A stretch of DNA of 13,826 nt from positions 1 through 13,826 of the forward strand of contig JAHITG010000452.1 in NCBI GenBank assembly GCA_018817865.1, read 5' to 3'. The DNA is from Spirochaetota bacterium (GTDB lineage Bacteria; Spirochaetota; JAHITG01). Shown here one piece after another: positions 6,940 through 13,826 of this stretch. Position 1 is the stretch's first letter. The number at the start of each line of letters is the position of its first letter. The position numbers and the translations under genes were made by a program. The notes below the pieces were generated by a model. That model was given only the letters and a program-made list of their open reading frames with translations, was not told where the DNA came from and did no database searches.

Positions 6940-7938
6940 CTATCTTCTCTTCGATCTTGATCTGTGTAAAGAATAAGAGTAGCTGTTTAATTTTTTATCT
7001 GAACGGTCCGTATGCAAAACTTCTTTTTTTACAGGTCTAAATTCTTTAAAACCGTAAAATTGAATATAATTTTTCCAGGGCCCTTCACAGACCGGGTTAT
7101 ATACACATGGATTGCAGGTTTCTTCCTTTGTTCTTAACTCGTTTTTTCTCCTCTCCTTCCATTCAAAGCGGATCCTTTTTTGGGCTTCTCCAAGGCTTAT
7201 CTTTTTATTTCCGTCGCGGAATTCTCCAATGTAGTTCTTGAAATCCCTTATTTCTGATCTATGGAACAGGCAGAAGGGTATACCCTCGAAAAAAACATTT
7301 ACCCTCAAAGATTTGGACAATTCAATGGCCTGCTTTACATATTTCATGACCGTTGAATACCGCGGGACCATCTTTTTCCCATGTAAATAGGCTCTTCCGT
7401 CAGGACGGATGAAATTAAAACGGAAATCCATAAAACCCATTTTATGATAGAAATGCATGAAGTCTGTTAAATACAGGTAATTACTTTTATTGATCACTGT
7501 ATTTAAAAAGATCCGATCTTTAAAAAATCCCTTCTTCCGGAGATCCATCAGGTTTTTCAATCCCTCGATCTTTTGCTTAAAACTCCCATTTTTCTGAGTA
7601 AGGTAATCCTCTATATCCGGTTTATGGCTGTGGATCGAAATATAAAACCTGGTTACTCCGCTTTTTATAAGTTTCTCAACAAATGCTCTATTATGATACA
7701 TCCTTCCGTTACTGACTATGTCAATATTTTCATATCCTAACTGATTTGCCAGAGATACCAGCTCAATGATCTTGGGATGAATAGTGGGCTCCCCTCCTAA
7801 AAATCCTAAGGCACGATAACCTTTTTTATAATAGCGTTTTATTTCATCAGCCAGAGTCTCGAAGGAGGCAAGTATTCGCTCTTCGCCGGGTAATCCATTC
7901 ATACAGAACCTGCAGAGACAATTACAGACAAGACCCAT
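6940..7938 (-). CDS. Radical SAM protein with C-terminal auxiliary-cluster motif (possible non-ATG start at 7968)
   Basis: From the ATG the protein has 332 residues: C5-x3-C9-x2-C12 (with an extra C7), LGFLGGEPT at 45-52, SNGRMYHNRAF, IPFC (C223), and C275-x2-C278-x5-C284 leading into CEGPWKNYIQFYGFKEFRP. The last motif is nearly the same as in the 595-aa protein. The tail (about 317-332) is rich in Ser and Arg and has no match in the siblings. The first rSAM Cys is only four residues from the ATG, so the first beta strand would be cut. In frame upstream lie codons for KIDIN, matching DIKI before the cysteines of the 595-aa protein, and the only candidate starts there are ATA (7968) or ATT (7944). 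GGAGGG sits 6 nt before that ATA. The gene follows the 315-aa rSAM gene directly. Its likely role is HxsA modification, by context. Confidence 0.82.
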   Translation of the reverse strand: MGLVCNCLCRFCMNGLPGEERILASFETLADEIKRYYKKGYRALGFLGGEPTIHPKIIELVSLANQLGYENIDIVSNGRMYHNRAFVEKLIKSGVTRFYISIHSHKPDIEDYLTQKNGSFKQKIEGLKNLMDLRKKGFFKDRIFLNTVINKSNYLYLTDFMHFYHKMGFMDFRFNFIRPDGRAYLHGKKMVPRYSTVMKYVKQAIELSKSLRVNVFFEGIPFCLFHRSEIRDFKNYIGEFRDGNKKISLGEAQKRIRFEWKERRKNELRTKEETCNPCVYNPVCEGPWKNYIQFYGFKEFRPVKKEVLHTDRSDKKLNSYSYSLHRSRSKRR

Positions 7939-7957
7939 ATTAATGTCTATTTTATTA

Positions 7958-8905
7958 TTATGTTTTATGGAGGACCCTCCGGATTATGATTTCTTTATCA
8001 ACAAATACAGGGTACAGTTCTTTAGAGAAATAGTATTTATCTTTATGAAAAAGGCCGGGACAGATAGAGGTGAGAAAACAGCATTGGCAGCATTCAGCTT
8101 TGCCATAACCCCATCTGTCCAGCCAATCTTTTTCGTCCAGGAAACCTCTATTATCCAGAAAAAAGGTGGACCTGTCTTCATCTTTGATTATTTTTCTGGT
8201 TTCCGTCGAAGTGTGCTCAAAATCTGATATATAACATAAAGGGAGTCTTTCTATACGAAAAGTTTTACCTTGTGCTGTTAAATAGACTAATGACTCATGT
8301 AAACTGAGCTCCAACTCATTAAGAGTAGGGATCGTATCCTTGTTCCTCCGAGCCCGGCTGGTAGAAGGATCTAAATTATTCCAGACAAAATGATTTACAA
8401 AAGGAAATTTCTCTACGAAATACTTTACATTTTCATACAGATGGTCGGCATTATAATGATTGATAACGATATTGATGTCTACTGTGATCCCGCCAACCTT
8501 TTTTAAATTCTCCAGGGCTTGTATGATATTTTTCAACGATCCCGGAGTCCTGGTTAATTTATCCTGCACTTCCTCTCGTACGGAGTATATAGATAGATGC
8601 AAGTGATAAAGCCCTGCTTCTTTTAAGGACTTAAGATAATCAAGGTTGGCCATTTTCTGGCCATTGGTAATGATACGGAAAAATACTTTTCTTTTTGCGG
8701 CATATCGGATCAGATCACCCAGATGCTCAGATAGAGTAGGCTCTCCTCCCGTAAAAACCAGTCCGTCACAACCTTTTTTAATATAATGATCGATCAACTC
8801 TTTTCCTTGTTTCTGGGATAAGATCCTTTCATTGGGTGGATTGGAGCAGAAACGGCAGTTTTGATTGCACTCTCTTGTTACCTGAATATAATATAATTTT
8901 GCCAT
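7958..8905 (-). CDS. Radical SAM protein, HxsC candidate
   Basis: This is a 315-residue single-domain enzyme: C13-x3-C17-x2-C20, FTGGEPTLSE (GGEP 53-56), IITNGQKMANL, then LPLC (C224) and C273-x2-C276-x5-C282 near the C-terminus, the likely ligands of one auxiliary cluster. C272 and C275 give an overlapping second CxxC. The CSNPPNE run right after the rSAM cysteines recalls the CSQPP I associate with HxsC, and the order of LxC then CxxC...C also agrees, so this is my best HxsC candidate; the resemblance is limited and I withhold the symbol. It lacks the CxGxxxxYxxxxG ending of its siblings. ATG at 8905 is 6 bp after the 390-aa gene, with GGAGA upstream. It is part of the upstream rSAM operon. 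Confidence 0.82.
   Translation of the reverse strand: MAKLYYIQVTRECNQNCRFCSNPPNERILSQKQGKELIDHYIKKGCDGLVFTGGEPTLSEHLGDLIRYAAKRKVFFRIITNGQKMANLDYLKSLKEAGLYHLHLSIYSVREEVQDKLTRTPGSLKNIIQALENLKKVGGITVDINIVINHYNADHLYENVKYFVEKFPFVNHFVWNNLDPSTSRARRNKDTIPTLNELELSLHESLVYLTAQGKTFRIERLPLCYISDFEHTSTETRKIIKDEDRSTFFLDNRGFLDEKDWLDRWGYGKAECCQCCFLTSICPGLFHKDKYYFSKELYPVFVDKEIIIRRVLHKT
7969..7980 (-). promoter_or_regulatory. Ribosome-binding site that may decide a non-ATG start
   Basis: In the transcript GGAGGG (7980-7975) lies 6 nt before an in-frame ATA (7968) and about 36 nt before the ATG at 7938, far too distant to serve the ATG. GGAG and CTCC (7972-7969) could also pair around a GGTC loop and mask the site. 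Confidence 0.4.
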
Positions 8906-8911
8906 AGATCT

Positions 8912-10084
8912 TTATTCTCCGGTTCCCGGTTTCCGTCTCTTTTTTACCGGCTGTTTAAAAGGCTTGAGTACTTTAAATCCATGCTCGCGGATATAATTGA
9001 TCTGCATTCCGGAACAGGACTTGTTGTGTCCACAGTCACGGCATCTAAAGCTCTTAATAAAATAACGTTTTTCAATATAAAAATCCAGAAAATTATCCAT
9101 TTTAAAATTTTTCCAGAGATACGGATCCTGGTCAGGCTGTTTTGATTTTATACAAGAGGGATAGGGCATGCTCTTCAGTATTCCGGATCTCTTCAGTTCT
9201 ATCAGGTCCCTGCAAAACATCTCCAGAAAGCAGTATTTACACCGGGAACCATGACAATTCATAAGATTGTCGTTTTTCAGATAATCTTCCAGCATCCTTT
9301 TTCGCCCCCGGATCTCATCTTTAAGTTTAAAAGGATTCTGGATCAGCTCTTCATATCCTTCCAGGTAAATAGCGGGGAGTCTGTTTGTCCAGAGATAGAT
9401 CCACGGAAATTCATTCTGCAGTGCAAAAGCCCGGTGCAGGCAGGATATGTGAAGGCGAGGATCATAAAAGATCTTCTTCCTGTTCTTCCATGCACCGCCA
9501 AAGGGAACAATATGCATAAGATCAAATTCACTCACTCCCATTTTTATGTAAAAACGAATGATCTCTTCTAAATATTTATAATTGGTTTTATTAATGACAA
9601 TATCAATATTAACGATCAGGCCTTCTGTCTTCAGCGCATTTACAAGACCGGTTAATGCCTGTTTAAAAGATCCCGGGATCTGAGACTGTATCTCGTACAG
9701 TTCTTTATTATGGCCATGCATGGAAAAAGTGGTTTCTGTCAGTCCATTGGCTACAGCTTTTCGTAAAAATCCTTTATAAGCAAACATCCGGCCGTTACTT
9801 ACGGTCTGAATACCCTCATAACCGATACTCCCGGCATACTTTATGATCGCAAGATAGTCCGGATGCACAGTGGGTTCTCCTCCGCTTAAGACCAGCTTTT
9901 TAATATTCTGTTTTCGGCCTTCCCTCAATTGTGCTTTAACGGTTTTCAGATCAATCACTGACCCGTTCTGAGCTCCCTTGTCAAGACAGAAGATACAGTT
10001 GTTATTACAAAAACGGGTAAGCCTTATCCAGTACTTAGGTGTTTCCGCTACTTTGTTTCGGTTTTTGAATTTTTCTTTATCCAT
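8912..10084 (-). CDS. Radical SAM protein with two C-terminal Fe-S motifs
   Basis: The protein has 390 residues: C26-x3-C30-x2-C33 in FCNNNCIFC, LSGGEPTVHPDY (GGEP 68-71), SNGRMFAYKGF at 96-106 (also in the 595-aa protein), and an MHGH segment. Unlike its siblings it has two Cys-rich sites: C277, C282-x2-C285-x5-C291, and then C348-x2-C351-x5-C357 running into CSGMQINYIREHGF. C311 is also available. The Cys of the siblings' [ILF]PxC motif is replaced by Ile (RLPAIYLEGY, near 236-244). The enzyme therefore probably carries the SAM cluster plus two auxiliary clusters. The tail (376-386) is basic. The ATG is 27 bp after the HemN-like gene, with a weak GGA ribosome site. The substrate is unknown; the locus points to HxsA. 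Confidence 0.83.
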   Translation of the reverse strand: MDKEKFKNRNKVAETPKYWIRLTRFCNNNCIFCLDKGAQNGSVIDLKTVKAQLREGRKQNIKKLVLSGGEPTVHPDYLAIIKYAGSIGYEGIQTVSNGRMFAYKGFLRKAVANGLTETTFSMHGHNKELYEIQSQIPGSFKQALTGLVNALKTEGLIVNIDIVINKTNYKYLEEIIRFYIKMGVSEFDLMHIVPFGGAWKNRKKIFYDPRLHISCLHRAFALQNEFPWIYLWTNRLPAIYLEGYEELIQNPFKLKDEIRGRKRMLEDYLKNDNLMNCHGSRCKYCFLEMFCRDLIELKRSGILKSMPYPSCIKSKQPDQDPYLWKNFKMDNFLDFYIEKRYFIKSFRCRDCGHNKSCSGMQINYIREHGFKVLKPFKQPVKKRRKPGTGE

Positions 10085-10111
10085 TAAAATTTCCGTTTTA
10101 TTTTTTTATCT

Positions 10112-11497
10112 TCAATCAGTATCTGCATAAAGGGTATCCAGCTCTTTCTGGTAATTTTTCTGATCGCTGTATTCGTGTTTATGGGCATTAAAAATCTTTT
10201 TTAATCTGTCCTGGCTGTAAAAGATCTTTGACAGGACCAGATGATCTTTACGCCGTTTGATCAAAGAGATAATGCGGTCCTCTTCTATCCTGAACAGGTT
10301 CAACCGGATCATTTCTCCAATTTCCTTTTGAAATGTTTTTATTATATCTTTTTTAAAGAGCCTGTAAAAAAGGTTTCTTGAAATATCTCCTTTCAGGTTA
10401 TGTATAATGAATCTCCTCATCTCTTCGTCAATACTGCCTCGTACTCCCATAAAGGGGGGTATTTTTGTGTAATCCGGTTTCTTCTTCATAGGAACAAGAT
10501 GGGGGTGATGATACCAGCCCTGTCCAAAAGCATGGGACTGGGCGCCGTATCCTATGCCGAAGATAGACGCATTTTCATTCTGTAATTGGGTTTCCTGGAG
10601 ATTTACAATTTTTCCGGATGCACGAAAACCTTTTTGCCTGTAAAACCGGTCCAGAACCTTATGGGCCCCGGCGATCATCTTTTCACGTTCTTTCTTCTGA
10701 TGCGAAGAAAGTACTTTGCCTGCCATGCAGAATGGAGTATGAGCTAAAGGTGTAAATCCGGTAACCTGTACATTATCAGCACCCAATTCCAGGACCAGTT
10801 CAAGGTCTTTCATAAAAGATCGAAATGACTGGCCTTCCAGACCGGCGACCAGGTCAACCATTATTGAAGTAATACCGAGCTGACGTGCGGATCGAAATAC
10901 TTCTATAAATTTTTTTTTTGATTGAGGCCGTTTGATCAGTTTTATTACTTTGGCATCCAGGCTTTGCGCTCCGATGGTAAGCAGGTTGACTCCTTGCTCA
11001 GCGATCACAGATAGGACCTCTCCGGTCAGGTCCTCCGGAGTACCTTCGAAAATGATCTGAGCGTCCGCTTTTATATGAAAGCTCTCTTTAATATATTCAA
11101 ACAGAGCAGTAAGGTCTTCTGTTTTCAAATAAGAGGGGCTCCCGCCTCCGAAATAGACCGTATTAAAGCTGACCGGGTCAAAAATGTCCTTAAAAGTATT
11201 GATCTCTTTTTTTAATATTGCTATATAATCTTGTACTGTTCTATAAGAGGAAGGAACATAAGAATCACAAAAACAGAAAGTGCATTTTTGTTTGCAGAAT
11301 GGTATATGGATATAGAGCCCTAACAGTTCAGGCGCTCTTTTTTTTATTATCATGGTTACTGTTTCTTTCCAGAATTTCTGTACTTCAGTAAGTGTGAATT
11401 CTTCTCCGTAATTAAAATGAGGATAAAGATCATCATCTGTTAATTTTACAGTTAAAAATTTGTAGAGATTCAGTCTTTTACGGGATAAAGGTGTCAT
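10112..11497 (-). CDS. HemN/HemW-like radical SAM protein
   Basis: This 461-residue protein belongs to the coproporphyrinogen oxidase-like branch of rSAM enzymes. LYIHIPFCKQKCTFCFC holds C68-x3-C72-x2-C75-x-C77, the extended motif seen in HemN. VYFGGGSPSYL (114-124) replaces GGEP, as is usual for this branch. IGAQSLDAKVIKLIKR, DLVAGLEGQS and SIFGIGYGAQSHAFG also match. The C-terminal part (about 370-415) resembles the HemN winged-helix domain. Members include oxygen-independent coproporphyrinogen oxidase (HemN), the heme chaperone HemW, and enzymes of other pathways; no heme genes are in the window. It starts 5 bp after the 640-aa gene and precedes the other rSAM genes, so it is probably co-transcribed and may act on the same product or supply a cofactor. 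The closest subfamily cannot be decided by eye. Confidence 0.82.
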   Translation of the reverse strand: MTPLSRKRLNLYKFLTVKLTDDDLYPHFNYGEEFTLTEVQKFWKETVTMIIKKRAPELLGLYIHIPFCKQKCTFCFCDSYVPSSYRTVQDYIAILKKEINTFKDIFDPVSFNTVYFGGGSPSYLKTEDLTALFEYIKESFHIKADAQIIFEGTPEDLTGEVLSVIAEQGVNLLTIGAQSLDAKVIKLIKRPQSKKKFIEVFRSARQLGITSIMVDLVAGLEGQSFRSFMKDLELVLELGADNVQVTGFTPLAHTPFCMAGKVLSSHQKKEREKMIAGAHKVLDRFYRQKGFRASGKIVNLQETQLQNENASIFGIGYGAQSHAFGQGWYHHPHLVPMKKKPDYTKIPPFMGVRGSIDEEMRRFIIHNLKGDISRNLFYRLFKKDIIKTFQKEIGEMIRLNLFRIEEDRIISLIKRRKDHLVLSKIFYSQDRLKKIFNAHKHEYSDQKNYQKELDTLYADTD

Positions 11498-11502
11498 AGG
11501 AT

Positions 11503-13425
11503 TTAAGTCTTATCTGCTATAAAAGGTGTTAATTCTTCAATTCCGAAATAATTCAGATATTCTCTGAATGTTCCGGTACATTGATTGAAATGAAAACACT
11601 TCCTGCAAAGAGCGGGTTTGAAAAACCGCTGGCCTAGAACATATAATTTCATTGAATCTGAGATATCACCCGGATTTCTAAAGAGTTCCTTTTGAACCTG
11701 TTTTACTATACATAGAGGAAATCCAAGCAGGGAATGAACACCTTTTAACTGTTTTATTATCTCCCTGTAAGCAGGCATTAAATTTGAGAAGGAGATATTT
11801 GTCGTCTTTGGCCTGATCGGTAATATAACAAATGGTACTCTTAAGCCGTTGCGGACAAATCCTTCCAGGGCTTTCATGTTTTTTAAGTTCTGTTTGATCA
11901 GATTGGTGTGTATATAGACTTTTTTCTTCAGCTTGAGTATATTTTGTATTGCACGGATAACCTGTGAGAAGCTTCCTTTTGTGCCAACGATAGGATCATG
12001 GATCTCCTTTTTGTCACCAAACAGGGGAAGAGAAAAGGAAGTGGCCCCTTTAAGAATGAGCCTTTTACAGAACAGGCTGTCACTGAGCCGTTCTCCGGAT
12101 GTCATGATCTGGATCTCCTTGAAGCCGTATTGCCTGGAGAGATCAACCAATTCTTCGATCTCAGGATGGTTGAGCGGGTCATTACCTATAATACAGAGTT
12201 CTTTTTCTTTTATTTTCAGATTCTCTTTCAGTTTAAGTTCGATCTTGAAAAGGTCACTGAAAGGGCTCTCCTTATGCATACAGAAGATACAATTGTTAAA
12301 ACAGGGGCCGTTAAGATACAGGAATAGTGATTTGATCTTTAGTTGCGACAGGACCTTTTTTTGTTCATGAAAATCACTTTTCATTATCGTTACAAGAAGC
12401 GGGTGTTCATTGGATGCTATGGACTGCTTATGCGCGCTGTTAAAAAAAGAGTCCAGCTTTAATCCAAGATCAATATTATTCAGGAATATTTTGCTTTCCG
12501 TTTTTGAACACGCCTCTTTATATATATGATAGAGATCTCTCCTTGATCTGAAGAGTGAATCGATCGCTTTAATTTCATTTACCCGGCCTCTAAAGTAGGG
12601 ACCCCGGAGACGCGGAAACTTTTTTTCCATAAAGACAGCTGCATCAGAATAAACCTTCCCGTCCGTATCAACGAGGATCTCCTGGCTCAACATTGTCGGT
12701 TCACAGTCGTTGGTATAGTTCATCAGAAAATTACTGTCACCGCCTTTTTTTATGATGAATTTTTTCAATTCATTGATCAATTTATTCTTTTTTGCTTCCG
12801 GCCAGAAATTACCGTTTTGATAACATAATTGTACTCTTTTACTCCCCAGTTCTTTTAAAAATTCAAGATTCTTGCATAGGTTCAGGGTGGTTACCGGGCT
12901 AACTACTATATTGATAAAATAGGGTATGGATGATCCGATAAGCAATTTAAGATTATTCAATGTCTTCTGATATGTCCCTGATCCGGAATCCGTAAACCTG
13001 TGGGTCTGATTGGTCTTTTCATCTCCATCAAGAGAGAACATCACTTCCACGGGATGGCGTTTTAAATAATCAATTTTTTCTTTATCCAGCAACAGGCCGT
13101 TGGTTGTTATCATAAAGCGTATGGTTTTTCTTTTTTTAACGGCTTTTTCTTTTGCTGTTTTAATCCCCTCTTTAATAAAATCCCACCTCAATAATGGCTC
13201 ACCGCCCCAGAACCTTAAAAGGACTTCCTGACTTTTAGTACTCAGAAGCAGGTCAATTGCTTTATGGAGTACCTCTTTCGGCATGGAAAGGGAGAGGTGT
13301 TTTACTTCACAGTAACTGCATTTTAACTGGCAGGCATAGGTGCACATGATCATCAGGCTCCTGACGTAGCCAGCGAAGCTAACAGCTCGTGGTATCTGTT
13401 TTTTGATATTCTTTTTATTCTTCAT
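11503..13425 (-). CDS. Tandem double radical SAM protein with an atypical second domain
   Basis: The protein has 640 residues with the same two-domain plan as the 595-aa protein. Domain 1 (about 20-290) has C32-x3-C36-x2-C39, RFWGGEPLL (GGEP 74-77), SLDGDEKTNQTHR, and a lone C241 followed by DTDGKVYSDA, a SPASM-like remnant. Domain 2 (about 365-640) has C375-x3-C379-x2-C382, but GGEP is replaced by GNDP (414-417). C572 in FPLC and C607-x2-C610-x5-C616 with CTGTFREYLNYFGIEEL complete the auxiliary-cluster set. GGEP contacts the SAM amino group, so the change may alter SAM binding in domain 2 while its three SAM-cluster cysteines are retained. The ATG shares one base with the stop of the preceding gene (TAATG), so it is translationally coupled. 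It is the largest protein of the locus. Confidence 0.85.
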   Translation of the reverse strand: MKNKKNIKKQIPRAVSFAGYVRSLMIMCTYACQLKCSYCEVKHLSLSMPKEVLHKAIDLLLSTKSQEVLLRFWGGEPLLRWDFIKEGIKTAKEKAVKKRKTIRFMITTNGLLLDKEKIDYLKRHPVEVMFSLDGDEKTNQTHRFTDSGSGTYQKTLNNLKLLIGSSIPYFINIVVSPVTTLNLCKNLEFLKELGSKRVQLCYQNGNFWPEAKKNKLINELKKFIIKKGGDSNFLMNYTNDCEPTMLSQEILVDTDGKVYSDAAVFMEKKFPRLRGPYFRGRVNEIKAIDSLFRSRRDLYHIYKEACSKTESKIFLNNIDLGLKLDSFFNSAHKQSIASNEHPLLVTIMKSDFHEQKKVLSQLKIKSLFLYLNGPCFNNCIFCMHKESPFSDLFKIELKLKENLKIKEKELCIIGNDPLNHPEIEELVDLSRQYGFKEIQIMTSGERLSDSLFCKRLILKGATSFSLPLFGDKKEIHDPIVGTKGSFSQVIRAIQNILKLKKKVYIHTNLIKQNLKNMKALEGFVRNGLRVPFVILPIRPKTTNISFSNLMPAYREIIKQLKGVHSLLGFPLCIVKQVQKELFRNPGDISDSMKLYVLGQRFFKPALCRKCFHFNQCTGTFREYLNYFGIEELTPFIADKT

Positions 13426-13826
13426 TATTTTTTTGTTAATTCAGAATCATTAAAAAGCCGGTAATATTCCTGAAATATTCCTCCGCATATATCTTTATAT
13501 ATGCAATTACAACATTTTTCTGTTTTTATTCGGCTGCGGTCAGGAGAAAACACCGGCTCTTCTTTAATAAAGATCCTTTTTTTATCTCTGCCCTGTTCAA
13601 TATTGAGCCGGGAGTCCCAGAAGAAGTCATTGGAAAGTTCTGCATATTCTCCTAATATACAGGCTGGAATTCCGAAAAATCTCAGGATCATATTGTTATC
13701 TTCAGAAAATCCTGCCAGACCCGGAACAATCTTCTCTATCTCTTTCAGCCTTACGGATAGCTTTTGATAATTTTTCAATCCGTTTCCTTCAGGAGCAAGG
13801 TTTGACAAGAGCGACTGCTTTATCTT
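13425..13826 (-). CDS. Radical SAM protein, C-terminal fragment (5' end outside window)
   Basis: The frame is open to the right edge of the window, so the TTG at 13808 is not a convincing start and the rSAM core should lie beyond the edge. About 133 residues are visible. They contain GIPAC followed by ILGEY, and a Cx2Cx5C with an adjacent extra Cys (CCNCIYKDIC) leading into GGIFQEYYRLF, the same ending pattern as the 332-, 595- and 640-aa proteins, though the final Gly-Phe and Pro are missing. This marks it as another member of the locus-specific rSAM family and shows that the cluster continues past the window. It overlaps the next gene by one base. Confidence 0.7.
   Translation of the reverse strand, partial: KIKQSLLSNLAPEGNGLKNYQKLSVRLKEIEKIVPGLAGFSEDNNMILRFFGIPACILGEYAELSNDFFWDSRLNIEQGRDKKRIFIKEEPVFSPDRSRIKTEKCCNCIYKDICGGIFQEYYRLFNDSELTKK

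Noticed and set aside
7943..8227. Plus-strand open frame of 94 codons
   Set aside because: It lies opposite the rSAM gene at 7958-8905 and has no recognisable domain.
9251..9571. Plus-strand open frame opposite the 390-aa rSAM gene
   Set aside because: It is a shadow frame with no ribosome site or motif.
11933..12370. Plus-strand open frames over the 640-aa gene
   Set aside because: They are antisense to a clear double-rSAM gene and lack motifs.

Overview
The window is AT-rich (about 35-40% GC by eye) and gene-dense. The genes are closely packed and use ATG or GTG starts. Two intergenic regions carry sigma70-like -35/-10 pairs. This suggests an uncultured bacterium, but I cannot exclude an archaeon and cannot name a phylum from the sequence alone. 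All genes except a truncated one at the left edge are on the minus strand, so the locus is transcribed from right to left.

Layout in transcription order. Upstream block (13826 to 6940): the C-terminal part of a radical SAM (rSAM) protein cut by the window edge, a 640-aa protein with two rSAM domains, a HemN/HemW-like rSAM protein (461 aa), and three single-domain rSAM proteins (390, 315 and about 332-342 aa). They are separated by 0-28 bp and are probably one operon. A 352-bp non-coding gap with a promoter follows, then hxsA (6587-6090). HxsA is a membrane or secreted precursor ending in 25 consecutive Ser-His-Xaa triplets. A 231-bp gap with a second promoter of the same design leads to hxsD, a 65-aa HxsD paralogue, hxsB (SPASM-type rSAM), a second double-rSAM protein (595 aa), and a type IV prepilin peptidase-like membrane protease (397 aa). 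The peptidase gene ends tail-to-tail, overlapping 12 bp with the truncated plus-strand gene, probably a glycosyltransferase.

Interpretation. The core (HxsA repeat protein, HxsB, HxsD) matches the His-Xaa-Ser system known from comparative genomics, in which rSAM enzymes are predicted to modify a His-Xaa-Ser repeat protein. What stands out is its expansion. There are eight rSAM genes and nine visible CxxxCxxC clusters in under 14 kb. Two genes are tandem double-rSAM fusions. A family of enzymes shares a C-terminal [ILF]PxC plus Cx2Cx5C auxiliary-cluster signature. There are two HxsD-like partner proteins and a GxGD-type membrane protease. A coherent but untested model is that the HxsD proteins present HxsA to several rSAM enzymes in the cytoplasm, the Ser/His repeat is modified, and the product is exported through its N-terminal hydrophobic segment, perhaps with processing by the membrane peptidase. 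The shared promoter element suggests that precursor and modifying enzymes are co-regulated but transcribed separately.
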